The notes: generated from the sequence alone by a model not told the origin. A stretch of 46,579 bases of DNA from BB31 sp964582525 (GCA_964582525.1 CAZOSP010000011.1:1-46579); one strand, 5' to 3'. Counted from the stretch's first letter, positions 33,372 through 42,847 are shown. A program made the numbers and translations.

Positions 33372-34604
33372 TTACGCACTTCTAAATTGCACCACATTGT
33401 CATTTTGTGCCGTGCCGGCGCGCAAACTGTCCAACCAGTCCGCCCACACTTGCATCATGCGCCGCCGTTCCTCTAAGTATTGCGTTCTGTTATAAGCCCG
33501 CCCGTTGGCATCATGTACCGCATGGGCTAGTTGCATTTCGATAACCTCGATACGAAAACCCAAGATTTCATCAAGATTGGTTCGCGCCATAGCTCGAAAG
33601 CCGTGCGCGGTCATTTCATCTTTGCTGATACCCATGCGCCGCAATGCACCGTTTAAGGTGTTATCGCTTATCGGGCGTTGCGTGGTGCGCAGTGAGTGGA
33701 AAACGTAACGGCTGCAATGCTGTGTGAGTGGTTTGATTTCTTGAAGGATTGCGATGGCTTGGCGGGATAAAGGCACAAGGTGATCGGCTTTCATTTTCAT
33801 TTTGCTGGCAGGGATTGCCCACAATGCCGCGTCTAAATCTATTTCTTGCCATTCCATGTAGCGTAACTCGCCAGAGCGCACGAATAGATAGGGTAATAAC
33901 CGAATAGCGCAACGTATGGTAAATGTACCTTCATAGGCTTGTATGGTTTGCAGCAAGGGTGCAATTTTGACGGGTTCTGTAATGCTTGCGTAATGTTTCG
34001 ATTGAACAGGCGATAACGCGCCGCGCAAGTCTCTTGTGGGATCGCTTTCAGCTTTGCCACTGGCAACGGCATAGCGGAATATTTGACCACAGACTTGCAT
34101 GATTCTATGCGCAGTTTCCACCGCCCCGCGCCCTTCAATTTGGCGCAAGACTTTAAGAATTTGTGGCGGGGTAATAGTGGCAATCGGCTGATGACCTAAA
34201 GACGGGAATATGTTGTATTCAAGCCGCTGTAACACAGTCAAGGCGTGTTTTTCTGACCATGCAGGCAATTGCTTGCCGTACCATTCTCTAGCGACTATCT
34301 CAAAGCTGTTAAGCCCTTGTTCTTTACTGGCTTGTTTCTCAGCTTGCTTTTGTGTGCTTGGGTCTATGCCACCGGCTAACAGCTTTCGCGCTGCTTGGTG
34401 GGCTTCTCTGGCTTCTTTTAGGGATGTATCGGGATAGACACCCATTGCTAGAGTTTTTCGCTTGTCTTGGAATCGGTAATCATAACGCCAATACTTGCCG
34501 CCGTTTTTCTTGACCAGCAAATACAGGTTTTTCTCATCACGTAGCTTGTAGTCTTTATCCGCTGGCTTGGCTTTGCGGATGGATGTATCTGATAACGCCA
34601 TCAT
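33372..34604 (-). CDS. P4-type tyrosine recombinase (integrase)
   Basis: 410 residues. The N-terminal DUF4102 arm-binding domain (about 1-90, LSDTSIRKAKPADKDYKLRD) is followed by a core-binding domain and a tyrosine recombinase catalytic domain: R243 in FVRSGELRY, H334-G-F-R337, H361, and the nucleophile within YNRTQYLEERRRMMQ (371-385). The start follows GGGGA. It lies 175 bases from the 3' end of tRNA-Ser(UGA), the usual arrangement for islands that integrate in a tRNA gene. All catalytic residues appear intact, so it may still be active. Confidence 0.94.
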   Translation of the reverse strand: MMALSDTSIRKAKPADKDYKLRDEKNLYLLVKKNGGKYWRYDYRFQDKRKTLAMGVYPDTSLKEAREAHQAARKLLAGGIDPSTQKQAEKQASKEQGLNSFEIVAREWYGKQLPAWSEKHALTVLQRLEYNIFPSLGHQPIATITPPQILKVLRQIEGRGAVETAHRIMQVCGQIFRYAVASGKAESDPTRDLRGALSPVQSKHYASITEPVKIAPLLQTIQAYEGTFTIRCAIRLLPYLFVRSGELRYMEWQEIDLDAALWAIPASKMKMKADHLVPLSRQAIAILQEIKPLTQHCSRYVFHSLRTTQRPISDNTLNGALRRMGISKDEMTAHGFRAMARTNLDEILGFRIEVIEMQLAHAVHDANGRAYNRTQYLEERRRMMQVWADWLDSLRAGTAQNDNVVQFRSA

Positions 34605-34779
34605 TTTTCCCCTGTGGCGGTATCAAAAAACGGCATTGTGAAGCATACCGTCAGATATACCGCCTTAATATGCGGTATTGCAGTGGCTAGAATGTAACAG
34701 CGTGAAACGAATAATACTAGGTTAAGCCGCGTGATGATTGGGCTTATGGGATGGAGTGAAACAGGGTAAAACAGGGAAT

Positions 34780-34869
34780 TGGCGGAGAGGGTGGGATTCG
34801 AACCCACGGAGGATTTTAACCCTCGACGGTTTTCAAGACCGTTGCATTCAACCGCTCTGCCACCTCTCC
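34780..34869 (-). tRNA. tRNA-Ser (anticodon TGA)
   Basis: The minus strand reads GGAGAGGTGGCAGAGCGG at the 5' end, an anticodon stem around CTTGAAA (anticodon TGA), a long class II variable arm, the T loop GGTTCGAATCC and an encoded 3' CCA (plus-strand TGG at 34780-34782). Length and variable arm fit tRNA-Ser. It is the likely attachment target of the adjacent integrase. Confidence 0.96.
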
Positions 34870-34896
34870 AGATGTGCAGTTTTAAGGCAGGCGCGT

Positions 34897-34925
34897 ATTA
34901 TGCGCAATTTTTTGTGCGAGCGCAA
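34897..34925 (-). promoter_or_regulatory. Promoter of tRNA-Ser
   Basis: On the minus strand TTGCGC (34920-34925), 17 bases, then CATAAT (34897-34902), followed by a GC-rich discriminator (ACGCGCC), about 28 bases before the tRNA 5' end. Spacing and discriminator suit a stable-RNA promoter. Confidence 0.6.
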
Positions 34926-34942
34926 GTTTATACTGCGCCCAG

Positions 34943-35001
34943 CCTGAAACTGTTTTCATGGGCGTTTATTAAATACTTAAAATACAAGTATTTGTATCAA
35001 A
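34943..35001 (+). repeat. 59-base upstream repeat, copy 1
   Basis: Starts CCTGAAACT, with a variable middle, then ATTAAATACTTAAAAT and AGTATTTGTATCAAA at the end. A second copy of identical length lies at 36394-36452. Each copy ends about 120-140 bases before a gene start on the plus strand (DUF2788 here, the M23 peptidase there). Confidence 0.6.
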
Positions 35002-35120
35002 AAACTGCAACTTCTTCAAGGGCGCAATAAGCCGTGTTTCGTGAACCTGTTGGCGGAGGGTGTCTAGCCTGTGATACGATGTGCGCCGTTTTTGTCGATA
35101 ATTGCAAGGATTTTAATCGT

Positions 35121-35321
35121 ATGACGGTTGCACAATTTGAAGAATGGTCGCTGCTTATCGGCTTAAGCGGCTTGATGCTGTATATGTTTTTCATCATCTG
35201 GGAGCTGGCACATAAATCCAAAGCGGGTAAATACGGCTATATTGCTCTATTTTTGGTGCTAGGCTTGGGTATGTTGGGTTTTGTTATTAAAACCCTACTG
35301 ACAGAATTTATGAAGGTTTAG
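35121..35321 (+). CDS. DUF2788 small membrane protein
   Basis: 66 residues from the ATG at 35121, preceded by AAGGA; a longer frame from 35034 uses a weak start. Two membrane helices (about 10-30 with LIGLSGLMLYMFFIIWELA, and 40-60 with IALFLVLGLGMLGFVIKTLL) and a short KSKAGKYG loop match the DUF2788 family of Gram-negative bacteria, whose function is unknown. It ends 4 bases before kdsA. Confidence 0.8.
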   Translation: MTVAQFEEWSLLIGLSGLMLYMFFIIWELAHKSKAGKYGYIALFLVLGLGMLGFVIKTLLTEFMKV

Positions 35322-35325
35322 TGCT

Positions 35326-36147
35326 ATGCAGTTGTGTGATTTTACGGTTGGCATAGACCAGCCTTTTTTCTTAATTGCCGGTCCTTGTGTGATTGAATCT
35401 GAGCAGCTTGCGCTGGACACTGCGGGGCAGCTTAAAGCCATGACCAGCGCGTTAAATATCCCGTTTATTTACAAGTCCTCTTTTGATAAAGCCAATCGTT
35501 CTTCGCATCACAGTTTTCGCGGACTGGGGTTGGAACAAGGCTTGAAAATTCTCCAACAGGTACGCACGCAAATAGGCGTACCGGTGCTGACCGATGTGCA
35601 TGAAGACACGCCGCTGGGGGAGGTCGCCGATGTGGTTGACATATTACAAACACCCGCCTTTTTATGTCGTCAAACCAATTTCATTCAGGCTGTTTGTCAG
35701 CAAAATCTGCCAGTGAATATCAAAAAAGGACAGTTTCTCGCGCCTTGGGACATGAAAAACGTGGTGGCAAAAGCCAAAGCAACTGGCAATGAGCAGATTA
35801 TGGTATGCGAGCGCGGCGTGTCTTTTGGCTATAACAATCTTGTCTCCGATATGCGCTCTTTGGCAATCATGCGTGACACGGGCTGTCCGGTGGTGTTTGA
35901 TGCAACCCATTCACTACAACTGCCCGGCGGACAAGGGCAGGTGTCGGGCGGACAGCGCGAGTTTGTACCGGTGCTGGCGCGGGCGGCGGTGGCTGCCGGT
36001 GTTGCAGGGGTATTTATGGAAACCCACCCAAATCCGCAGCAAGCCCTCAGCGACGGCGCAAATTCTTTTCCTTTGGGACAACTCAAAGCACTGTTACAGG
36101 TGTTGCAATCTATCGACACATTAGTAAAAACTGCGCCACTGTTATAG
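35326..36147 (+). CDS. kdsA: 3-deoxy-8-phosphooctulonate synthase
   Basis: 273 residues, a TIM barrel of the KDO8P/DAH7P synthase family. IAGPCVIESEQLALDTAGQLK near residue 17, YKSSFDKANRSS, VLTDVHEDTPLGEVADVVDILQTPAFLCRQT, and FDATHSLQLPGG mark KdsA and not DAHP synthase. It condenses PEP with arabinose-5-phosphate, the first committed step to the KDO of lipopolysaccharide, so the host has a Gram-negative outer membrane. It is probably co-transcribed with the DUF2788 gene. The 443-base gap after it holds a repeat and a half palindrome (36305-36319). Confidence 0.97.
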   Translation: MQLCDFTVGIDQPFFLIAGPCVIESEQLALDTAGQLKAMTSALNIPFIYKSSFDKANRSSHHSFRGLGLEQGLKILQQVRTQIGVPVLTDVHEDTPLGEVADVVDILQTPAFLCRQTNFIQAVCQQNLPVNIKKGQFLAPWDMKNVVAKAKATGNEQIMVCERGVSFGYNNLVSDMRSLAIMRDTGCPVVFDATHSLQLPGGQGQVSGGQREFVPVLARAAVAAGVAGVFMETHPNPQQALSDGANSFPLGQLKALLQVLQSIDTLVKTAPLL

Positions 36148-36393
36148 CAAAGTCCTTACTTTTGCAGGTATAATGATAACTAGAAGCCTGTTGCCCGCCC
36201 ACGACAGCTTGGTTTAATCACAACGAGGCTTTATCAGAGTACCGGTAAACTCATTAAACTATTCTTCAAGCAACGCCTTTAAAAGTGCGCCCAACACCGT
36301 GGTCGAACCTGTCAGGTTTGATGTCTATGAGTGATATGCTTTAGCCGTTGATGTTTGGGGATGCGCGTGGTGTCACTGTTATACGGCTCCCGC

Positions 36394-36452
36394 CCTGAAA
36401 CTACGCTCAGGGATATTGATTAAATGCTTAAAAACTGAGTATTTGTATCAAA
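36394..36452 (+). repeat. 59-base upstream repeat, copy 2
   Basis: Same length and ends as the copy at 34943-35001: CCTGAAACT at the left, then ATTAAATGCTTAAAA and AGTATTTGTATCAAA at the right. It lies upstream of the M23 endopeptidase gene. Confidence 0.6.
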
Positions 36453-36550
36453 CCTGATAGAGTAAAAAATACAGTTTCTGATGGGTGAGTATATTGCATT
36501 GTAATAATGCACAGCTTGTACAACACAGAGTTTTCGGGTAACTTGTGCCT

Positions 36551-36585
36551 CTCCAAATCGACTTTAATAAAATAAAGTTTGGAGG
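36551..36585 (+). promoter_or_regulatory. Hairpin that would hide the Shine-Dalgarno of the M23 gene
   Basis: CTCCAAA (36551-36557) pairs with TTTGGAG (36578-36584), and inside it CTTTA (36562-36566) pairs with TAAAG (36573-36577). The strong Shine-Dalgarno GGAGG (36581-36585) is in the right arm, so the stem would limit ribosome access until opened. Confidence 0.5.
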
Positions 36586-36590
36586 AAATA

Positions 36591-38324
36591 ATGGCTTACG
36601 ATAAAAACATTAAGTATCACTTTAAGCTGGACAAGGATTCACGACGGCTTGTTTTTTGCACCACTCAAAAAAATCAAGGATTGAAAGGATTATTTAGAGG
36701 CTTTTTTATGGCATCACAACATTCATCACCTAGCAAATCTGTCACACCTGTCGTTTATTACGAATACTCTCTTAAAGACCATTCTCTGCACGCGCACCAT
36801 TCTCATCGGCATCACTCTAAATGGTTTATCGCAGGCGTTGCCGTCGTCGGGCTGTCCTTAGCTTGGTGGCTTAGTCAATCCAACGCCTCTTACGATGAAC
36901 GCAAAGTCGAATACCAAGCATTAGGCTTTGATGCCGCTGCTGTGGTCTCGCCGGCAGCCACTTTTCCAACCCTTTCGGATGTGTTTTTTAACCGCATGAG
37001 CGCGGAAATTACCGGTTGGATACAGCACGCCAATCAAATAGCATCCGCTTCTGTCACCGCCGTTCAAGCCCTGCCCGTACCCAGCAAAAACCTTCAAGAA
37101 TTGTCTAAAAAACCGCCCCAAGCCTTAAAAATTGAACCGCTATCGGCGACTGCTGTAGCACCCGCAGCCCAGCCATCTGCTAACATCACAACAGCGGAAA
37201 ATAAGCAGGACAAGGATAAAGAGAGCTGGCTAACCTTAACTGTTGAAAAGGGCGACACCTTGTCAAACCTGTTCAGTCGTCACGAAATCCGCCGCGCTGA
37301 TTTGTATCGCCTGCTTCAACTCACAGAACACAAAAAAACCTTAACCCGCTTGCGTCCGGGGCAGGAAATTTTTGTGCAAACCAATTCCCAAGGACAATTA
37401 CTCACTCTTAAAAAAACCATTGATTATCAAACGGAATTACTCATCAAAACCGCAGATGATGAGACCGGTTTTAATGCTGAAATTTTACAGCGTCCGGTCA
37501 ATAGACATCTGGTCAGCAAAGCGGGTTTGATTGAACATTCGCTATTTGCTGATGCACGTAACGCCGGCGTAAGTAGCAAAAAAATTCTGGAATTGACCCG
37601 CGTGTTTAATTGGGATATTGATTTTTCTCAAGATTTACGCAAGGGCGATCGCTTCAGTCTGGTTTACGAAAGTCTCTACAGTGACGGTGAACATGTTAAA
37701 GACGACAGCATTCTCGCCGCCGAATTTGTCAATCAGGGACACGTCTATCAGGCGGTGCGCTACACCGATCCCGATGGTCACAGTGCTTACTACACGCCCG
37801 ATGGTCACAGCCTACAAAAAGCCTTCATCCGTAATCCACTCAAAGTGGGACAAGTCACCTCTAAATTCAACCTCCAACGCCGTCACCCGATTTTGAACAA
37901 AATCCGTGCGCACAAGGGTGTTGACTATGGCGCACCTACGGGTACACCGATTTACGCCACAGGACAAGGCAGAGTCGCATTTGCCGGGTATAAAAACGGT
38001 TACGGCAATGTGGTTATTTTAGAGCATTGGGATGACTACACGACCCTCTATGCGCACATGTCTGGTTTTGCTAAAAACTTAAAAGTCGGACAAAAAATCG
38101 TTCAAGAACAAGAAATTGGCTATGTTGGGCAAACTGGTTTGGCGACCGGTCCGCATCTGCATTACGAGTTCCGTATTAATGACGAGCATCAGGACCCGCT
38201 GACAGTCAAATTACCCAGAGCCGTTCCCGTTGCAGCAGAATACAAGGACGATTTTTTAGCCAAAACCCAACTGCTGATGGCTAAACTTGAACAAGCCACC
38301 CAAGTAGCTTTAGCTGAAGAATAA
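36591..38324 (+). CDS. M23 peptidoglycan DD-metalloendopeptidase (MepM-like)
   Basis: 577 residues from the ATG at 36591, chosen because GGAGG lies 5 bases upstream; a Met at 36708 behind AGAGG is an alternative. A cytoplasmic head with a His-rich patch (HAHHSHRHH, 67-75) is followed by one membrane helix (78-95) and a periplasmic chain. This holds a LysM/OapA-like domain (about 215-270, VEKGDTLSNLF) and a C-terminal LytM/M23 domain with the zinc ligands H441-x3-D445 (HKGVDYG) and H522-L-H524. It cuts peptide cross-links to let the wall grow. The next gene is anmK, which recycles anhydro-MurNAc from the wall. Confidence 0.92.
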   Translation: MAYDKNIKYHFKLDKDSRRLVFCTTQKNQGLKGLFRGFFMASQHSSPSKSVTPVVYYEYSLKDHSLHAHHSHRHHSKWFIAGVAVVGLSLAWWLSQSNASYDERKVEYQALGFDAAAVVSPAATFPTLSDVFFNRMSAEITGWIQHANQIASASVTAVQALPVPSKNLQELSKKPPQALKIEPLSATAVAPAAQPSANITTAENKQDKDKESWLTLTVEKGDTLSNLFSRHEIRRADLYRLLQLTEHKKTLTRLRPGQEIFVQTNSQGQLLTLKKTIDYQTELLIKTADDETGFNAEILQRPVNRHLVSKAGLIEHSLFADARNAGVSSKKILELTRVFNWDIDFSQDLRKGDRFSLVYESLYSDGEHVKDDSILAAEFVNQGHVYQAVRYTDPDGHSAYYTPDGHSLQKAFIRNPLKVGQVTSKFNLQRRHPILNKIRAHKGVDYGAPTGTPIYATGQGRVAFAGYKNGYGNVVILEHWDDYTTLYAHMSGFAKNLKVGQKIVQEQEIGYVGQTGLATGPHLHYEFRINDEHQDPLTVKLPRAVPVAAEYKDDFLAKTQLLMAKLEQATQVALAEE

Positions 38325-38387
38325 TGAGACTGAAGACGCAGACGCTTGAGCCGTTTGCGTCAATGAGACGATCTCATAAACACCATC

Positions 38388-39500
38388 ATGTCCGACCCGT
38401 ATTACATCGGTCTCATTTCCGGCACCAGTGCTGATGCCATTGATGCGGTTCTTATTCAAACCGCACCCTGGCAGCTACTCGCCAGCTACGCGCACCCGCT
38501 GCCGCCCGATTATCGCCAAGCAATACTCACCTTAAGCCAAAGCAACGCCCCTGTTTATCCCTACCAAATTGCGCAACTCGATCAACGCAGCGCGGATTTA
38601 TATGCAGAAGCGGTAAATATCCTATTGCAACAAGCAGGCATTCCCGCCGCACAGATCCAAGCTATCGGCAGTCATGGGCAAACCCTGTATCACCTTGCAC
38701 CGCAACAAGCAACAGCCGAACAAACGCCCTTCACTTGGCAAATCGGCGATCCCAATCGTCTAGCCTATCGCAGCGGCATTCCGGTAGTAGCCGACTTTCG
38801 CCGCAAAGACATGGCGGCGGGCGGACAAGGCGCGCCGCTAGTGCCAGCTTTTCATGCCGCCCTATTTCGAGACAGGCAAGAGAATCGCGTTATTCTCAAT
38901 ACTGGCGGCATTGCCAACATCACCGTGTTGCCGGCTGAGACAACGCAAGCCGTCTTAGGCTTTGACACCGGACCCGCTAACGCTTTGATGGATGCATGGA
39001 TTTTGCGACATTTAGGCAAAAGCTATGACGAAAAGGGTAACTGGGCAAAAACCGGCAAGGTGCAAACAGATTTACTAGAGGCTTGCTTAAGCGACCCTTA
39101 CTTTGCCTTAGCCGCACCCAAAAGTACTGGGCGCGATTATTTCAATCTGAGTTGGCTAGAAAAATATCTGCCCAACAATGCCGCGCCACAAGACGTACAA
39201 GCCACACTTTTACAACTCAGCATTAGCAGCATTCTCGACGCGGTGCGCCCGCATCGCCCGCATCGCCTACTGGTCTGCGGCGGCGGTGCACATAACGCTT
39301 ATTTTATGCAGCAACTACAAGCACAATTAGCCGACATCCCCGTCGCCTCAACGGCGCAATATGGTCTCGCCCCAGACTGGGTGGAAGCCTGCTGCTTTGC
39401 TTGGTTAGCCCAACAACGCATAAAAGGTGTAGCGGGCAATTTGCCCAGCGTCACCGGCGCAGCAAAAGCCTTAGTGCTAGGGGGGTTGTACCTGCCGTGA
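38388..39500 (+). CDS. anmK: Anhydro-N-acetylmuramic acid kinase
   Basis: 370 residues. GLISGTSADAIDAVLIQT near residue 8 is the ATP-binding signature (usually GTSMDG-D, here GTSADAIDA), and GSHGQT, FRRKDMAAGGQGAPLVPAFH and FDTGPANALMD follow in the usual order. It opens and phosphorylates anhydroMurNAc to MurNAc-6-P in cell-wall recycling. The GTSxDG glycine is replaced by Ala here, a small deviation. It lies 63 bases after the M23 endopeptidase gene, so the two may be co-expressed. Confidence 0.95.
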   Translation: MSDPYYIGLISGTSADAIDAVLIQTAPWQLLASYAHPLPPDYRQAILTLSQSNAPVYPYQIAQLDQRSADLYAEAVNILLQQAGIPAAQIQAIGSHGQTLYHLAPQQATAEQTPFTWQIGDPNRLAYRSGIPVVADFRRKDMAAGGQGAPLVPAFHAALFRDRQENRVILNTGGIANITVLPAETTQAVLGFDTGPANALMDAWILRHLGKSYDEKGNWAKTGKVQTDLLEACLSDPYFALAAPKSTGRDYFNLSWLEKYLPNNAAPQDVQATLLQLSISSILDAVRPHRPHRLLVCGGGAHNAYFMQQLQAQLADIPVASTAQYGLAPDWVEACCFAWLAQQRIKGVAGNLPSVTGAAKALVLGGLYLP

Positions 39501-39504
39501 AGTT

Positions 39505-40200
39505 TTAATTGTCAACCACCGACTCTTCATCCATGATTTTGCTCAAGACAATATTTTCATGCACACACAGCTTGCCTAACGCATCTTCCATAATGCGCCG
39601 CGCTTTGGCGGTTTCCCGATACAACAAAGCGTGCATTTCTGCATCCTTATCGTTTTTGTTTTTACATTTGCGCGAATACTCTTCAAAGGCATCCAGCGAC
39701 AAGACTAAATCCGCCAAATGATTCGGGCATTCACAATCAACCGCCGATTGAATTTGTTGTAATTGCGCCAGTTGCACGGCAGTGTAACGTTTTGATGGTG
39801 GATTGTTTTCTTCAAGTTTTCTTTGCTGGCTCTCGCTCATAATATTTTTCACCACTAAATCTAACAGGGTTGAATGCAGCAAACGCAAGCTGACCGGTGC
39901 TTTGATAATGCGAATGCCCGCTTTGCGCAATGAGTCAATCAATGACCACTTGGCAAAACTATAAATCACCAAAAGGGTTTCAATGCCGGTACGCTGGTGC
40001 AAATCAGCTATGGTTTGTAAAGGCATATCGCCTAATAATTCTAAATCCAACGCCGCCACATCGGGCTTTTCCAGCAAAGCGCGGGATACAAAAGCGTTCA
40101 GATTATTTTCGGTAAAAATCACTTGGATATTTTCTTCCTTTGCATATCCCGCTTGAACTTGTTCGGCTAATAAGCGGTGCAAAATGCCTAATTTCAGCAT
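39505..40200 (-). CDS. Pseudo-receiver protein with Cys-containing C-terminal domain
   Basis: 231 residues. Residues 1-120 fold like a receiver: D52 at the end of the third strand (VAALDLEL), S81 after the fourth (LVIYSFA) and K100 after the fifth (RIIKAPV). The acidic pair after the first strand is missing (GILHRLLAE), so Mg-dependent phosphorylation is doubtful. Residues 137-215 form a helical domain with C156-x-C158, and C179, in the pattern CECPNHLADLVLSLDAFEEY. I have seen similar segments next to B12-binding or regulatory domains; this is a memory-based comparison. No DNA-binding motif is obvious. It stands alone, converging with anmK. Confidence 0.65.
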   Translation of the reverse strand: MLKLGILHRLLAEQVQAGYAKEENIQVIFTENNLNAFVSRALLEKPDVAALDLELLGDMPLQTIADLHQRTGIETLLVIYSFAKWSLIDSLRKAGIRIIKAPVSLRLLHSTLLDLVVKNIMSESQQRKLEENNPPSKRYTAVQLAQLQQIQSAVDCECPNHLADLVLSLDAFEEYSRKCKNKNDKDAEMHALLYRETAKARRIMEDALGKLCVHENIVLSKIMDEESVVDN

Positions 40201-40569
40201 ACTGTTCTCCTAGCTGTTGTTTGAAGGTTTAGGTGTTTTTTCGTCTGTTGGCTAAATGGCGGAAATTATTTATCTGAAGCACCATATAAAACCTAACAGG
40301 CTTTTTCTAGGAGGCTGTCCGATATAATTAAATCAATAAGAAATAACATGTTATAAAATTAGTTGGCGGTCATCAGCACTCAAAAAATGCACCGATTTCA
40401 GTAACAAATTGAAATCATTGCCTATTTATTTTTATTTTTGTCAAATTGTAGTAAAGATGGATACTTTAGTGAAAACACCGCAAACCCGGACATCACCACG
40501 TCAGTGGGCAACATGTCGCGTTGAATTTTGTGCCAATTTTCAGCGCATTGCCGCGATATTTCGCTCATC
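40201..40569. other. 369-base gap without a convincing gene
   Basis: It holds a degenerate left half of the CCTGACAGG palindrome (around 40289-40303) and an AT-rich stretch (40320-40450). Short frames here have no Shine-Dalgarno and no recognisable product. Confidence 0.5.
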
Positions 40570-42847
40570 CTACCAGGCTAAGCGCAGATTCAACCAAAAA
40601 CTGCGTTTCTCGGCAGGAATGAGCGAGTTTCTAAATCCTAAGCTGCGTTGTGTAAAATCATCACCTGAATCTGCTTGTTCACCGCCTGGGTAATAGTATT
40701 CAGTGCTTAAAAGATTTTTCACCGTAAAGCTTAATTCAAAGGGTTTCTGGCGATAGCCCAGTGCTAAATTGAAGACCGTATAATCATCCGCCGTTTTGCC
40801 AGCTTCACGTAACGGATTTCGAGAATATAACACTCGTTCATAGACATAATTGGCGCGTAAATTCAGATGCCAGCGGTGATTAAAAGGAATATCAACGCCG
40901 AGATTGATTTTATGCGGTGCAATGTCGCCTAATTCTGAACTTTGTTCAAGCCAGGCAGCAGAAGTCTGGTCGTAGGTAATGCTGCTTAAGGCATCGGTGT
41001 AAGTGTAGTAGAGATAACCGGTTAAATTGGGGGCTTGCTTGAATAAGTAGTTAGGATAACTAAAGCGTCCTCGATATTCTACGCCCCAAATATCACGGCT
41101 ACCGGCATTTTCAGCTTCTTCTTTGATTACATCTTTGTAACGTGCGGTGAATAAAGAAACATCATGCAACCAATGTTTTTGTTGGTGCATGATGATGAGT
41201 TCTACATTTTCGGCTGTTTCAGGTTTCAAATTAGGATTGCCCAATTGACCGCTCCAGCCACCCCATAATTGAATTGGCGCGGGTTCTTGAAAGGCTTTGC
41301 CGTATAACAATTTCATGGTGGTTGCTGGCGACCACTGATAAATCGCGGATAAACGGGGATTTATCGTACTGCCATACATGCTGTTACGGTCATAGCGAAG
41401 TCCTGCCAACCAATGCCACTGTTTTTGCTTCCACAACAATTGCAGATAACCTCCCACATCACGGGTGCGCGCAAGATTTTCTTGCGGCATTCCGCCCAGT
41501 GTGCCGGGCGCGATCAGGGCACTAGGGTCGGTGCTATGAAAAACCCCCGCGCCCAGATTATAGGGACCTTCGTTTGCGTTACCCGATGAGCAAAAAGTGC
41601 CGCTCCAGTATGAGCATAAATCGTAGGCTTTGGTGAGGGTTTTTGCTTCGTACTTAAAACCACCGGTCAAACGCAATTGAGTGGAGAATTGATAGTCGTA
41701 ATCTTGCTTGAATAACCAGCTATTATTTTCTGAATTCCAATCTGAAATACTCAAATAAGAATAGGCAGATTGGTTGTCATTCCAGTCTGGGATTGCTTCA
41801 ATCCAGCCACCCCACATCCGATTTGCATGATAACTTGCTTGCGTTTTAATAGTTAATTTATCATTCGCCACATAATCGTGCTTAAGGTAAATTTGTTGCG
41901 CATCATGCTTCCAATAGACATTAGGCTGTCCACGGTCAGCCGCATAATAAGGACCATAGCCCTCGCGTATATCCCAGGCAATTATGCCCAAGGTAAAATC
42001 TCGGAAACTGATTTCACCGAGCAATCCCCAATCTTTTGCCGGGTCAAAATATTCACCATAGCACACCTTCGTTATCCAAGCCCAGTACCGCCCCCCAAGT
42101 ATTCGCGTCATTGAGTTGCGCTGCGGTTAAAAATCCCCACGGTGCTAAATCATCTAAACTCGCATCATCACTGCGAAATACTTTGGCGGACAGGTTATAA
42201 CGCCACGCGCCCTGGCGACCTTGTACGCTGGCTTCCGCTCCACGAGAATTGTAACTGCCTAATTGTGCCGTGATATTCGCCCGCACTTCGCCATCTTTTA
42301 GCGATTTACCGTCTTCGGTAATAATGTTGATCACGCCCAGAAAGGCATTACCCCCATACACCGCGCTGGTTGGTCCATACAGCACCTCAATGCGCTTAAT
42401 ACCACTCAGTGGATATTGACGAGAAATCAGCGCGGCATGACTCCACAGATGATTATCAACCACGCCATTGATCATCAGCAAAGTACGCTGCATAAACGGG
42501 GTACGATAACCACGTTGATACGCCATGACATATTGTGGTGAACCGAGTTGCAGGGTATCAAAACCAGGCAAATCCGCAAAAATATCGCTTAAATTGCTGT
42601 ATCCGCGCCGCTGTATGTCTTCACTGCTGATCACTACCATCGCGGCGGGCGCATCACGTAAGGTTTCTTCGATTCCTGAAGCGGTTTCAATTTTAACCTC
42701 TAGCAACTGCTCTAACCCCATTGACAACAGGAAGCCAAGATCATCTGCCTCTTGCTTACTGATTTCGCTGGCATAAGCCGGTTGCCCAAGCGCGGCGACC
42801 ATCCATAGCCAACTATATTTTTTCAAGATTTTCATCATAGCATCCAA
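40570..42847 (-). pseudogene. TonB-dependent receptor split by a frameshift
   Basis: The first part (start near 42847 or 42838) has a signal peptide (KKYSWLWMVAALGQPAYAS) and the plug domain (IETASGIEETLRDAPAAMVVISSEDIQRRG, then RIEVLYGPTSAVYGGNAFLGVINI). It runs to a TGA at 42053 in frame 1. The barrel continues in another frame from about 42061 (YGEYFDPAKDWG) to the C-terminal aromatic end RLAW at 40570. One extra base at about 42061 would explain it: without it the reading is NEGVYGEYFDP. Joined length is about 755 residues. Family: BtuB/CirA-like siderophore, vitamin or metal receptor; substrate unknown. It may be a real mutation or a sequencing error. Confidence 0.8.

Noticed and set aside
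34780..34869. Possible second attachment site near the CHAT gene
   Set aside because: I scanned the plus strand between 27 and 34 kb for the tRNA 3' end (GGCGGAGAGGGTGGG) and saw no copy.
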